Of a stretch of DNA of 54,755 bases, positions 10,434 through 19,555 are shown piece by piece; the stretch's first letter is position 1; every line of letters begins with the position of its first letter. Location of the stretch: contig VHBK01000005.1 of the NCBI GenBank assembly GCA_016872015.1, positions 1 to 54,755 on the forward strand, read 5' to 3'. The notes under the pieces were generated by a model. The model was given only the letters and a program-made list of their open reading frames with translations. It was not told where the DNA came from and did no database searches. The position numbers and the translations under genes were made by a program. The DNA comes from Nitrososphaerota archaeon (lineage in GTDB: Archaea > Thermoproteota > Nitrososphaeria > Nitrososphaerales > Nitrosopumilaceae).

Positions 10434-11495
10434 TTGTGCTTGTCTGAGAAAACTTTATCACTATTAAAGACAGTAGAATGGAAAAACAACAAAGTGGTAA
10501 TGATTGATCAGACCAAGCTACCAAACGAGCTAGTCTTTGTAGAATATTCAGATTACATTGATGTTGCAAGAGCAATTAAGAATCTAGTTGTACGGGGAGC
10601 TCCCGCTATAGGTGTCTCCGGAGCATTCGGCCTTGCACTTGCATCATTACAAAGTAAAGCGGCAACAAAAGAGCAACTCTTATCTGATCTTGAAGAGGCA
10701 CGAAAAACTCTTTTTGAGACAAGGCCTACGGCAGTGAATTTGGCATGGGGCCTAGATAAAATCATGCAGATTGCAAAAGAAGGAAAAGATGTGGATGACA
10801 TCAGCTTCTCTATTGTAAAATCTGCACAGGAAATGGCAGAAGATGATATCAAAATAAACATGCGAATGGGCAAAAACGGATCTACTTTGTTTGATAACGA
10901 TGACACCATAATGACGCATTGTAACGCCGGCTCACTAGCTACTGTAGCATATGGTACAGCACTAGGAGTAATACGGGCCACTAAGGAAAGCGGAAAAAAC
11001 ATCAAAGTAATTGCAACAGAAACAAGACCGGTACAACAAGGCTCAAGGCTTACTGCATTTGAACTAAAACATGATGGCTTTGATGTCAGTCTAATTCCTG
11101 ATACTGCCGTAGGTTATACGATGGCAAATAAACTGGTAAACAAAGTGGTGGTAGGCGCTGACAGAGTTTTGAGAACGGGTCACGTCTACAACAAAATTGG
11201 AACATACCAAGTGGCACTCATGGCAAAACAGCATGGGATCCCATTCTATGTTGCAGCACCGCTTTCCACATTTGATATGAAAAGCAATCCACAAGACGTC
11301 ATTATAGAACAAAGAAATGGAACCGAAGTCACACAAATTGGTGATAAAAAGACAGCCCCAGACGGAATCAATGTCATAAATCCCGCGTTTGATATGACGC
11401 CACCAGAGCTGATCTCAGGCATCATCACGGAAGCTGGAGTTGCAAAGCCTCCATTTGATGTGTCTATACCAAAATTATTTGAAGCTAACAAATAG
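10434..11495 (+). CDS. mtnA: S-methyl-5-thioribose-1-phosphate isomerase (MtnA/aIF2B-like)
   Basis: VVRGAPAIGVSGAFG, RPTAVNLAWG, HCNAGSLATVAYGTALGV, ETRPVQQGSRLTA, VVGADRV motifs. Confidence 0.85.
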   Translation: MCLSEKTLSLLKTVEWKNNKVVMIDQTKLPNELVFVEYSDYIDVARAIKNLVVRGAPAIGVSGAFGLALASLQSKAATKEQLLSDLEEARKTLFETRPTAVNLAWGLDKIMQIAKEGKDVDDISFSIVKSAQEMAEDDIKINMRMGKNGSTLFDNDDTIMTHCNAGSLATVAYGTALGVIRATKESGKNIKVIATETRPVQQGSRLTAFELKHDGFDVSLIPDTAVGYTMANKLVNKVVVGADRVLRTGHVYNKIGTYQVALMAKQHGIPFYVAAPLSTFDMKSNPQDVIIEQRNGTEVTQIGDKKTAPDGINVINPAFDMTPPELISGIITEAGVAKPPFDVSIPKLFEANK

Positions 11496-11531
11496 AAAGT
11501 TTTTATTCATTTTTGGAATCAACAACAAAAT

Positions 11532-12164
11532 ATGTCGACCGTTAGCGTTGAGCAAGTCCGTGAATCCCTTACCAAATGCATGGACCCAGAAGTTCCATTA
11601 AACATTGTAGAGATGGGCCTAGTTTATGGAATTGATATTACTCCATCAAATGACGTCAATATCAAAATGACACTCACAACTCAGGGATGTCCTTTACATC
11701 AAACTCTAGTTCAAGATGTTACAAGATATGTAAAAAAAGTTCCAGGAGTAAATGATGTCAAAGTCGACATTGTTTGGAATCCTCCATGGACAATGGACAA
11801 AATGTCAGAGGCTGCCAAGGCAAAACTTAAGAGCTTTTCATCCACAAATACTCCTGCACCAATTGATTATGAGACTGCACTACCACAAGGTGTAGGCTCT
11901 GTAGTGCAACAAGAAGATGGTGAAATGGTTTTGGCAAACGAACACAACCAAGGCTTTATGGTAAATCAGGCAATCATTGACTTTTGGCGATCATGCAATG
12001 GTAAAAGAAAGATCACTGAACTGGTAGATATCTTTGCACAAAAAACTGGTCTACAACGCGCTCAAGTAGAAAAGGAAGTAATTCAGTTAATTGGTCAGCT
12101 CCGAGACGGTGGATTAATCGTAATACCGCAGCCAGAAGCTCCAAACGTTCAGTTCAGAAAATAA
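11532..12164 (+). CDS. MIP18/SufT-like (DUF59) protein with C-terminal PqqD-like domain
   Basis: DPEVPLNIVEMGLVYGIDI and TTQGCPL motifs; C-terminal PqqD-like stretch. Confidence 0.75.
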   Translation: MSTVSVEQVRESLTKCMDPEVPLNIVEMGLVYGIDITPSNDVNIKMTLTTQGCPLHQTLVQDVTRYVKKVPGVNDVKVDIVWNPPWTMDKMSEAAKAKLKSFSSTNTPAPIDYETALPQGVGSVVQQEDGEMVLANEHNQGFMVNQAIIDFWRSCNGKRKITELVDIFAQKTGLQRAQVEKEVIQLIGQLRDGGLIVIPQPEAPNVQFRK

Positions 12165-12224
12165 GGCAAGTTTGTCGACATAGAACAAACAGATCCCTTA
12201 AACTCACTATCATATCATCAAATT

Positions 12225-12305
12225 ATGAAACACGAACACAAGTGGTCATATTCTAAAACCTTCAAAGAATGCAATCTTTGCTGTGAAATTGAATTTCAAA
12301 AATAG
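12225..12305 (+). CDS. Putative 26-aa microprotein MKHEHKWSYSKTFKECNLCCEIEFQK
   Basis: Complete ATG-TAG frame below the track cutoff; TATA-like CTTAAAC about 25 nt upstream; H..H...CxxC residues. Confidence 0.35.
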   Translation: MKHEHKWSYSKTFKECNLCCEIEFQK

Positions 12306-12542
12306 CTAGACTTCGTTTATTTCAAGAATAGTAGCGTGAACCGAGTCCATTCGTATCACTATTCGCTTGTCAGCAAAGCCTAATGCAACATACCAGTCTC
12401 CGACTTCATCATCATATTGTGTTTCCAAAGTCATGATTTCTTCTGGTTTGGCATTGTATTGTTTTATGATTCCAGATATTGCTAAAGCAAGTGCTTGCTT
12501 TTCTGTTTCCAGTCTTTTTTTCATTAGGCCAATTCCAGGCAT
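12306..12542 (-). CDS. Hypothetical protein, 78 aa
   Basis: Complete ORF, no recognised family. Confidence 0.5.
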   Translation of the reverse strand: MPGIGLMKKRLETEKQALALAISGIIKQYNAKPEEIMTLETQYDDEVGDWYVALGFADKRIVIRMDSVHATILEINEV

Positions 12543-12594
12543 GTCATTGACAATATCATTTGTTCTAATATAGTTATACTGGAAAAATAATTTC

Positions 12595-12669
12595 AGGGCT
12601 CGGAGGGCTTCGATCCCTCGACCTGGCGGTCCGAAGCCGCCCGCACTATCCAGACTGTGCTACGAGTCC
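12595..12669 (-). tRNA. tRNA-Arg (anticodon TCG)
   Basis: Cloverleaf by eye: GGACTCG TA GCAC..GTGC G GGCGG CTTCGGA CCGCC AGGTC GAGGG ATCGAAG CCCTC CGAGCCC T; A3-C70 mismatch and A54. Confidence 0.88.
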
Positions 12670-12709
12670 AAAAGCACTTTAACGGGGCTAAATATCTGTC
12701 TAGCTGCTC

Positions 12710-13882
12710 ATGAAGATATCAAAAAAAGTAGCAGGTGTTGAATATGCAATTCGTGACATTGTAGTTGCCGCACGTCAAGTCGAAAGGCAAGGAAAAAAAA
12801 TCACGTACCTGAACATTGGTGACCCAATTCAATATGGATTCCAACCTCCGCAGAATGTCAAAGAGGCAATGATAAAGTCAATTCGAGAGGGCCACAATTA
12901 TTACGCACAATCTGAAGGGCTACCGGAGCTACGAGAAGCAATTGCAATAAAAGAAAAAGCAAAGGGACTGTCTGTTTCTACAGATGATATTTTGATTACA
13001 AATGGCGTCTCAGAGGCACTAGACATGGTAATGTCTTCTATTGTAGAAGAAGGCGACGAAGTCCTCTTACCAGGACCGTACTATCCGCCATACGCGTCAT
13101 ATGTTAGGCTACATGGTGGAAAACCAGTCGAATTTGCAGTGGATTTGAAAAACTCTACACCAGACATTGATGATATAAAATCAAAGATAACACCAAAAAC
13201 AGTCGCAATCTGTCTAATTTCACCAAATAATCCGACCGGTGCAGTATTTTCTGAAAAATCGCTAAAACAGCTAGTAGGCATTGCAAATGAACATGATCTG
13301 TACATCATATGCGATGAGATCTATGACCAAATCGTATTTGACGAAAAATTCACAGGAATTGGCAAGGTTTCCGGCAACTCACCTGTAATACTACTCAATG
13401 GATTCTCCAAAGTGCACCTAATGTCTGGGTGGCGAATTGGCTATATTGCATTTAACAATTCACCAAAACTTGCACCCATTAGGGAAAATCTGCCAAAATT
13501 AGCACGTGTACGAATATCTACAAATCTACCAGTACAATATGCAGCACTAGAATCATTGCGAGGACCGCAAGGTTATGTCTCCGAATTTGTCTCCGAGCTC
13601 AAAGAACGACGCGATTTTGTAGTAAAGAGGCTAAATTCAATTCCCGGATTGTCGTGCTCTAATCCAAAGGGAGCATTCTATGCTTTCCCTAAAATTGAAA
13701 AAAACCCATACAAGACAGATCAGGAATTCGTAATGGAGTTACTTAGAAAAACAGGAGTACTAACTGTTCATGGATCTGGATTTGGAACGCAATACGGTAG
13801 TGGTCATTTCAGAATTGTGTTTTTGCCTGACCTGAACACACTTGACTTTGCTCTAAACGAAATAGAAAAGTTCTGTCAGTAA
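12710..13882 (+). CDS. Class I/II pyridoxal phosphate-dependent aminotransferase (aspartate/alanine type)
   Basis: YLNIGDPIQYG, ISPNNPTGAVFS, CDEIYDQ, LNGFSKVHLMSGWRIGY motifs. Confidence 0.9.
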   Translation: MKISKKVAGVEYAIRDIVVAARQVERQGKKITYLNIGDPIQYGFQPPQNVKEAMIKSIREGHNYYAQSEGLPELREAIAIKEKAKGLSVSTDDILITNGVSEALDMVMSSIVEEGDEVLLPGPYYPPYASYVRLHGGKPVEFAVDLKNSTPDIDDIKSKITPKTVAICLISPNNPTGAVFSEKSLKQLVGIANEHDLYIICDEIYDQIVFDEKFTGIGKVSGNSPVILLNGFSKVHLMSGWRIGYIAFNNSPKLAPIRENLPKLARVRISTNLPVQYAALESLRGPQGYVSEFVSELKERRDFVVKRLNSIPGLSCSNPKGAFYAFPKIEKNPYKTDQEFVMELLRKTGVLTVHGSGFGTQYGSGHFRIVFLPDLNTLDFALNEIEKFCQ

Positions 13883-14271
13883 TGCCAAGTAGTTGTCTTT
13901 AGCGGCGTGATTTCTATTACACAGTCTGTCTGATCAAGTAATTGCTTTGCAGATTTCTCTTTTAAGGATTTGAAATAGCGAAGCAAAATTTGCCCTGCAA
14001 TTTTTTTGACTGTACTTTTCTCTTTGATGAGTCTTGCCTTGCCTGATGCCATCATGCCATCAATTGGGTGCCAAACCCCAACATCTATGCAAAAGCACAC
14101 TTTATTGTTTTTTGAAACGTTTTTTGCCTTGACTGTCTTTGTGTTTGTGCCAATATAGAATTTGGCTCCAATTTTTTTGTACCATACTGGAACAAGATGT
14201 GGCGTGCCGCACAAATCCACTGTGGCTAAATGCATTACTTTTTGTTTTTTTATCAGGGTTTCTTTACGCAT
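13876..14271 (-). CDS. Pyridoxamine 5'-phosphate oxidase-like FMN/F420-binding protein
   Basis: MHLATVDLCGTPHLVPVWYKKIGAKFYIGTNTKTVKAKNV split-barrel pattern. Confidence 0.7.
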   Translation of the reverse strand: MRKETLIKKQKVMHLATVDLCGTPHLVPVWYKKIGAKFYIGTNTKTVKAKNVSKNNKVCFCIDVGVWHPIDGMMASGKARLIKEKSTVKKIAGQILLRYFKSLKEKSAKQLLDQTDCVIEITPLKTTTWHY

Positions 14272-14491
14272 ATTTTTTCCTAAATCCCCATAATATCAAA
14301 AACCCGCCAAACGCAAACATGCCTAGTGAGACTTTTTCATTTGTTATTTCTCCATTGAACATAAAATCCACTACAAACTCGGGACTCCAAATTATCAAAT
14401 TCCGCACTATTACTATGGCGCCAACTACTATGAAAAGAACGCCCATTGCAGAATACCAGTTTCTGCCCCTTCGTGGATGATATTCACTCAT
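14264..14491 (-). CDS. Small membrane protein, hypothetical
   Basis: 75 aa with two hydrophobic segments; overlaps 13876..14271 by 8 nt. Confidence 0.5.
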   Translation of the reverse strand: MSEYHPRRGRNWYSAMGVLFIVVGAIVIVRNLIIWSPEFVVDFMFNGEITNEKVSLGMFAFGGFLILWGFRKKYA

Positions 14492-15163
14492 TTATAGAAT
14501 TTTGATTCCTGGGTTTTTCATCTTGTTTTTGATCATGACATTGAGTAGCAAAGGTGTTGCAATCTCTGCCATGTATGCAAGTGAGCCAGAGCCCAGAAAT
14601 ATTGGCCGCAGGCCACTAATCTCACTAATTAGGCCATTTACTGTATCGACTGATTCCTTGTCATCACCACACACAAAAATATCATAGTCTAGCTTGTAAT
14701 TGGGGTCAACTAGTTTTTTTTCTGATATGACATGAAATGCTGATACTAGCTTGTTTTTGTTTTTCATGTGTTTTTGCACGGATTGGTGTGAAAATGGCTT
14801 GCCTTCCTTTAGCGGCAGAAATTCAAAACCAATATCCGTCTTTGTCATTGGAACTATGGGTGATATTACAGTGCAGGTATCTTTTACTTTGTCCAAAAGA
14901 CCGGAACACACAGAGTCAATGTTCTCATATGGTATTGATAAAATCAAAACATCACTTTGGGATGCGACTGAATTGTTGTCTGTGCCAGAAATTGTTCCAT
15001 TTATGTTTCCATATGCCTGCTTTGCAGCATCCAAATATTCTTTGGCCGCATCTGACGCTCTTTGCGCATCACGAGATCCAATAATCACTTGATGATTTTT
15101 GCACCAACGCAGTGCAAAGCCTTTTCCCATGCCGCCAGTGCCACCAATAATTCCTATTTTCAA
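14492..15163 (-). CDS. npdG: F420-dependent NADP reductase (NpdG-like)
   Basis: MKIGIIGGTGGMGKGFALRW, IIGSRDAQRA, VLILSIPYENI motifs. Confidence 0.85.
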   Translation of the reverse strand: MKIGIIGGTGGMGKGFALRWCKNHQVIIGSRDAQRASDAAKEYLDAAKQAYGNINGTISGTDNNSVASQSDVLILSIPYENIDSVCSGLLDKVKDTCTVISPIVPMTKTDIGFEFLPLKEGKPFSHQSVQKHMKNKNKLVSAFHVISEKKLVDPNYKLDYDIFVCGDDKESVDTVNGLISEISGLRPIFLGSGSLAYMAEIATPLLLNVMIKNKMKNPGIKIL

Positions 15164-15217
15164 CTAAACCACGGCAGGCAATGTTATTATTATCTTTATG
15201 GAGAAATTTGAAAATCC

Positions 15218-15844
15218 ATGGGATTGATAATATTTTTGCGTCATGGACAAGCGCAGAACAACACGTCTAGAGTTTTGGCAGGACGTGCGCCTGGAGTTTC
15301 ACTAACACCAAAAGGAGTTAGCCAAGCCAATGACATTGGCAAATTCCTAAAATCCCTAGACATTTCCCACATCTATGCAAGCCCAATTGAGCGGGCGCAC
15401 AAGACTGCCCAAATCGTAGGCGATCACATTGGACTGCCGACAACTGTGGATGAGCGCCTCTATGAGCTAGAGATGGGTAGATTTTCCGGCATGGCATACG
15501 ATGATTTGTTTGCAAAACATGGAAATGTGTTTTTGAAATTTTACCAAGGCGATCCAACAATTGAGGAAAACGGCGTGGAAACGTTTGCCCAGGTCAAAAA
15601 AAGGGTCCTAAGCATTGTGGATCACGTCAGAAAGGAACACTCTGGCAAAAATGTTCTTCTTGTGACACACATGGATCCAATAAAGGCAATGATATCAAAT
15701 GTTCTGAACCTGAATGCCCAATCACTCTTTGAGCTCATAATAGCAAACGCATCACTAACAATAGTAAGAGAGGAGCAGGCCAAGTTTTCCTTGTCTGCAA
15801 TCAATGCGATGAATTCTGATCGATACAACCAAGGGCCTTTCTGA
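15218..15844 (+). CDS. Histidine phosphatase family (phosphoglycerate mutase-like) protein
   Basis: IFLRHGQAQNN, SPIERAHKTA, LVTHMDPIK motifs. Confidence 0.85.
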   Translation: MGLIIFLRHGQAQNNTSRVLAGRAPGVSLTPKGVSQANDIGKFLKSLDISHIYASPIERAHKTAQIVGDHIGLPTTVDERLYELEMGRFSGMAYDDLFAKHGNVFLKFYQGDPTIEENGVETFAQVKKRVLSIVDHVRKEHSGKNVLLVTHMDPIKAMISNVLNLNAQSLFELIIANASLTIVREEQAKFSLSAINAMNSDRYNQGPF

Positions 15845-15896
15845 TAATTCACAAAAGCCTTAAATAGAATCTGTAGACCACGAGCTGTAATCGGTC

Positions 15897-16160
15897 ATGG
15901 CAAGAGCAATTGTATTAATGTCAATTTTGACTGTTTTAGTCATTTTACCAATGATACACCTAGTCTTTGCCGAGCCTGCGGAGGCAGGCCAATACATTAA
16001 TCGTAAGGCAGAGATCTGGAACCTCTTTTTCAAGATGATGACAATAGCATTTACTGTTGGTGCTGTGGTATCTGGCACACTCATTTGGGTTGTATGGCGA
16101 TTCAGAGAATCTCATCCTAAGGCTAAGCCGACAAAATACGAAGAAAAGGGTGAATGGTAA
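15897..16160 (+). CDS. Cytochrome c oxidase subunit II, N-terminal part (signal/TM plus TM1)
   Basis: Two hydrophobic segments ending in VVWRFRESHPKAKP like the COX2 TM1-TM2 loop; same frame as the downstream CuA ORF. Confidence 0.65.
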   Translation: MARAIVLMSILTVLVILPMIHLVFAEPAEAGQYINRKAEIWNLFFKMMTIAFTVGAVVSGTLIWVVWRFRESHPKAKPTKYEEKGEW

Positions 16161-16583
16161 ATGAGCGGACACTCTAACTGGCCTGAATGGATTTACGTGG
16201 CAGTAGTTATCTGTCTACTGACTTATGTTGGCGCAGAAGCATGGAACGTGGAGCGAATTGTAGAACATACTCCCGCTGAAGCCGAAGTGATAAAGGTTAC
16301 CGGACAACAGTGGTTTTGGACATTTGAACATGAAGATGGAACTAAAGAAGTAGGGGAATTGCACCTCAAAAAAGGAAAACCATACAAATTTGAAATCACA
16401 GCAAAAGACGTTAACCACTCGTTTAACATTCATGATTATGTTGTATTACAGGATGCCATTGTTGGAAGACTCAACACTGTTTGGTTTGCACCAGACAAGG
16501 CCGGAGAGTATACCATCCAATGTAGGGAATATTGCGGACTTTTGCACTATAACATGAGAGCAACTCTCTATGTGGAGGAATAA
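16161..16583 (+). CDS. Cytochrome c oxidase subunit II, CuA domain
   Basis: VTGQQWFWTFEHEDG and CREYCGLLHYNM CuA ligand motif. Confidence 0.92.
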   Translation: MSGHSNWPEWIYVAVVICLLTYVGAEAWNVERIVEHTPAEAEVIKVTGQQWFWTFEHEDGTKEVGELHLKKGKPYKFEITAKDVNHSFNIHDYVVLQDAIVGRLNTVWFAPDKAGEYTIQCREYCGLLHYNMRATLYVEE

Positions 16584-16630
16584 AATTGTCAAGTGGTAAC
16601 TTTATAATGGAATCTGAGGTGGAAAACTAA

Positions 16631-18157
16631 ATGGTACTTGAGCTGGCCAAACCACGCCCGATCTGGCAAATAATGTTTTCAACTCACCACACAGATGTCG
16701 GCCTCTTGTATACCATAATGTCAATCGCATTCTTCTTTTTGGGTGGAGCACTGGCTCTTGGAATTAGAGCAGAACTATTCTTGCCTGGAAGTCAAATAAT
16801 TGGTGATTCAATGACGTTTAACCGAATGTTTACTGTTCATGGCACTACCCTCATCTTCCTATTCTTGCTTCCTTTTGCATCTGCTGTTGGCAACTATTTT
16901 GTTCCAATTATGGTAAGATACAAAGACATGGCATATCCAAAACTAAATGCAATTGCATTCTGGATGATTCCTCCAGGAGGAGCACTGATCTGGCTTGGCT
17001 TTGCAGACTTTTCTTGGTACGCGACTCCTCCGTATTCTGCAATTAGTGCCCCAGGACCTGCTGCAGACATGTGGATTTTTGGTCTAAAGATTCTTGGTGT
17101 TTCATCCGTTCTCGGCTCTATCAATTTCGTAGTCACAATTCTAAAATGCAAGCATCCTGATCTACCACTAAGCAAAGTACCTTTACTGGCTTGGTCATTT
17201 TTGTCATCATCGTTGATTGTGCTTGTCGCAATTCCGTCTTTTGCCGCAGCCCTTGTTATGTTATTGACTGATAGGCTGGGGGTAACCGGATTCTTTGATC
17301 CTGCTAAAGGCGGAGATCCAATTGCATACCAACACTTGTTCTGGTTTACATTCCACCCTGAAGTGTATGTGTTAGTCATCCCTGCAATTGGAATGATGTA
17401 TGAGATAATTCCTAGATTTTCAAGAAGGCCAATATTTAGTCAATCATCTGGAATCTTTGCATTCGTTGTACTGAGTATAGTTGGGTTCTCATCATGGGCA
17501 CATCACATGTATGCCACTGGAATGTCATTTACGGAAAAGACAGTATTCATGGTTGGAACACTTGCAGCTGCGCCAGCATCTGCAATGCATGTATTCAACT
17601 TTATAGCCACAATGTGGGGTGCACGAATGCGATTCGCAACCCCAATGATGTGGTCAGTGGGCGGAATTGCGTTATTTTTCTCAGCAGGAGCAGGCGGTGT
17701 GGCAAATGCTGCAATGCCATTTGACTTTATCACGCATGACTCGTATTGGGTTGTAGGACACTTCCACCTGTTTGTGATGGGAACAATTGCCTTTGGCTCA
17801 ATTGGATTCCTGTACTACATGTTCCCATACATCACAGGAAGAATGTACAATGAGACAATGGGTAAGATTCACTTTATCATGTCATTTATTGGAACAGTCA
17901 TGGTCTTTTTCACACAACACGTGCTTGGGTTGTATGGAATGCCAAGAAGAGTTTTCGATTACATGCCGTTGCCAGAATACATTATAATGAACCAAATTAC
18001 ATCAGTAGGCGCAATGATAATTGGTGCAAGCATGGCTCTTTGGTTATTCAATATGTTGTATAGCTCTGCTAAAGGAAAGGAAGCAAACATGGATGATCCA
18101 TGGGGTCTTGGCGGCAAATACTATTACCCACACCAGGCAAAGACGCCACACCACTAG
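16631..18157 (+). CDS. Haem-copper oxidase subunit I
   Basis: 508-aa polytopic protein; TVHGTT, FWFTFHPEVYVLVIPAIGMM, SWAHHMYATGM, VGHFHLFVMG motifs. Confidence 0.97.
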   Translation: MVLELAKPRPIWQIMFSTHHTDVGLLYTIMSIAFFFLGGALALGIRAELFLPGSQIIGDSMTFNRMFTVHGTTLIFLFLLPFASAVGNYFVPIMVRYKDMAYPKLNAIAFWMIPPGGALIWLGFADFSWYATPPYSAISAPGPAADMWIFGLKILGVSSVLGSINFVVTILKCKHPDLPLSKVPLLAWSFLSSSLIVLVAIPSFAAALVMLLTDRLGVTGFFDPAKGGDPIAYQHLFWFTFHPEVYVLVIPAIGMMYEIIPRFSRRPIFSQSSGIFAFVVLSIVGFSSWAHHMYATGMSFTEKTVFMVGTLAAAPASAMHVFNFIATMWGARMRFATPMMWSVGGIALFFSAGAGGVANAAMPFDFITHDSYWVVGHFHLFVMGTIAFGSIGFLYYMFPYITGRMYNETMGKIHFIMSFIGTVMVFFTQHVLGLYGMPRRVFDYMPLPEYIIMNQITSVGAMIIGASMALWLFNMLYSSAKGKEANMDDPWGLGGKYYYPHQAKTPHH

Positions 18158-18167
18158 GAGTAGTATC

Positions 18168-19109
18168 ATGTCACACGAAACACCAATCTATAGGACGACG
18201 CCGGCAAGAACTGCAAAAATGATGGCAATCATGTGCGGTGTCTGCATTGCAGGTGGAGCATTGTTCTTTGCATTTTGGGATTACTGGATATCCATGCCGC
18301 CAGGAGTTCAAGCAGCAAGCGAAGATCATGCAGGACCTGCAGTTGCAAGTGGTAAGACAATACCGGTAACATTAGATTTTGTAGAATCATCTGACTTTAA
18401 ACAATTGGCGTTTAATGCACTACCTGGAGAGGAAGGTAACAATCCAACAATTCAAGCAAGCGTTGGTGACAAAGTAGAATTTACCATAGTGAACAAAGGA
18501 ATCTCATTCCATGCATTCGGTGTAACTCCAGCAACTGAAGGCTTTGGTGAGATTATATCTGGAACCGAGGTGGCAAGCATGAACAACCCACTAAAGCCAG
18601 GACAAAGCGGAACCTCATCATTTGTCCCAACTGAGGAAGGCACATTCTACTATATCTGTACCGTCCCAGGACACAGAGAAATGGGAATGGTAGGTGAAAT
18701 CACAGTAGGACCTAAAGGCGAGGCCCCAAAGGCAGCAGCCCCAACAGGCATTAGCCACACATTTGACCTTAATTTTGTAGAGTCTGCTGATTTTAAGACC
18801 CTAGCATTCAATGCACTACCTGGAGAGGAAGGACACAACCCAGAAATCAAGGTAAAGTCTGGTGATACTGTCACTGTAAAATCTGCCAACAATGGTATAT
18901 CCTTCCACTCATTTGGCGTAGTGTCAAATCCTGATGATGTAAATTCCATAGTGTTCAACTCTGCAATTGGCTCTATGAACAACCCAATCAAACCAAAAGA
19001 AGCAAAAGAGGTAACATTTACTGCAGGATCCCCGGGATCATATAGCTATATCTGTACAGTTCCAGGTCATGCGGCACTTGGAATGAAAGGCAATTTCATA
19101 GTAGAATAA
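18168..19109 (+). CDS. Membrane-anchored protein with two tandem cupredoxin domains
   Basis: Track ORF starts at 18021, but an in-frame ATG at 18168 follows coxA. Both repeats have SFHxFGV ... YICTVPGHxxxGM copper ligands. Confidence 0.9.
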   Translation: MSHETPIYRTTPARTAKMMAIMCGVCIAGGALFFAFWDYWISMPPGVQAASEDHAGPAVASGKTIPVTLDFVESSDFKQLAFNALPGEEGNNPTIQASVGDKVEFTIVNKGISFHAFGVTPATEGFGEIISGTEVASMNNPLKPGQSGTSSFVPTEEGTFYYICTVPGHREMGMVGEITVGPKGEAPKAAAPTGISHTFDLNFVESADFKTLAFNALPGEEGHNPEIKVKSGDTVTVKSANNGISFHSFGVVSNPDDVNSIVFNSAIGSMNNPIKPKEAKEVTFTAGSPGSYSYICTVPGHAALGMKGNFIVE

Positions 19110-19111
19110 TT

Positions 19112-19555
19112 TTGCGTCTTCAATACTTAGCCCTGGCATCTCTGATAGTTCTGTATTCTCTGATGTTTATCGGCGGATATGTTTCTGCATCAGGCCTTGG
19201 ATTATCATGTCCTGACTGGCCACTATGCCCAAATGGATTGCTGCCAGATGATGAGTTCTTCATAGAATGGGTTCATCGATTCATTGCAGCAACCACCGGC
19301 AGTCTGATAATAGCAACTACAGTCGGAGTTTGGCTAAACAAAAGGTCTGATGGAAAAATCAAGATAACATCAACTTTGGCAACAGTATTTGTCATTACAC
19401 AAATAACACTTGGCGCACTAGTCATAGAGGCAAAGCTGCACGCAGTCCTAGTTGCAATACATCTTGGCATTGGAATTTTGTTATTTGCAATGACTTTGCT
19501 TACTGCGATATTTGCATTCAGAATGGCAAGACAACAAGTAATCGCTAAAGTCTAG
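19112..19555 (+). CDS. ctaA: Half-length (compact archaeal type) haem A synthase CtaA/Cox15
   Basis: SGLGLSCPDWPLCPNG, EWVHRF and HLGIGI motifs; 4 TM, 147 aa. Confidence 0.82.
   Translation: MRLQYLALASLIVLYSLMFIGGYVSASGLGLSCPDWPLCPNGLLPDDEFFIEWVHRFIAATTGSLIIATTVGVWLNKRSDGKIKITSTLATVFVITQITLGALVIEAKLHAVLVAIHLGIGILLFAMTLLTAIFAFRMARQQVIAKV

Noticed and set aside
12181-12600. Possible tRNA-associated integration near tRNA-Arg
   Set aside because: No duplicated tRNA 3' end or integrase found nearby.
13081-13308. Antisense ORFs inside strong CDSs (e.g. 13081-13308 -, 16894-17379 -, 10553-11005 -, 24514-24774 +, 45567-45995 -)
   Set aside because: They lie entirely within well-supported genes on the other strand, with low-complexity Ser/Val/Ile-rich translations typical of antisense frames.
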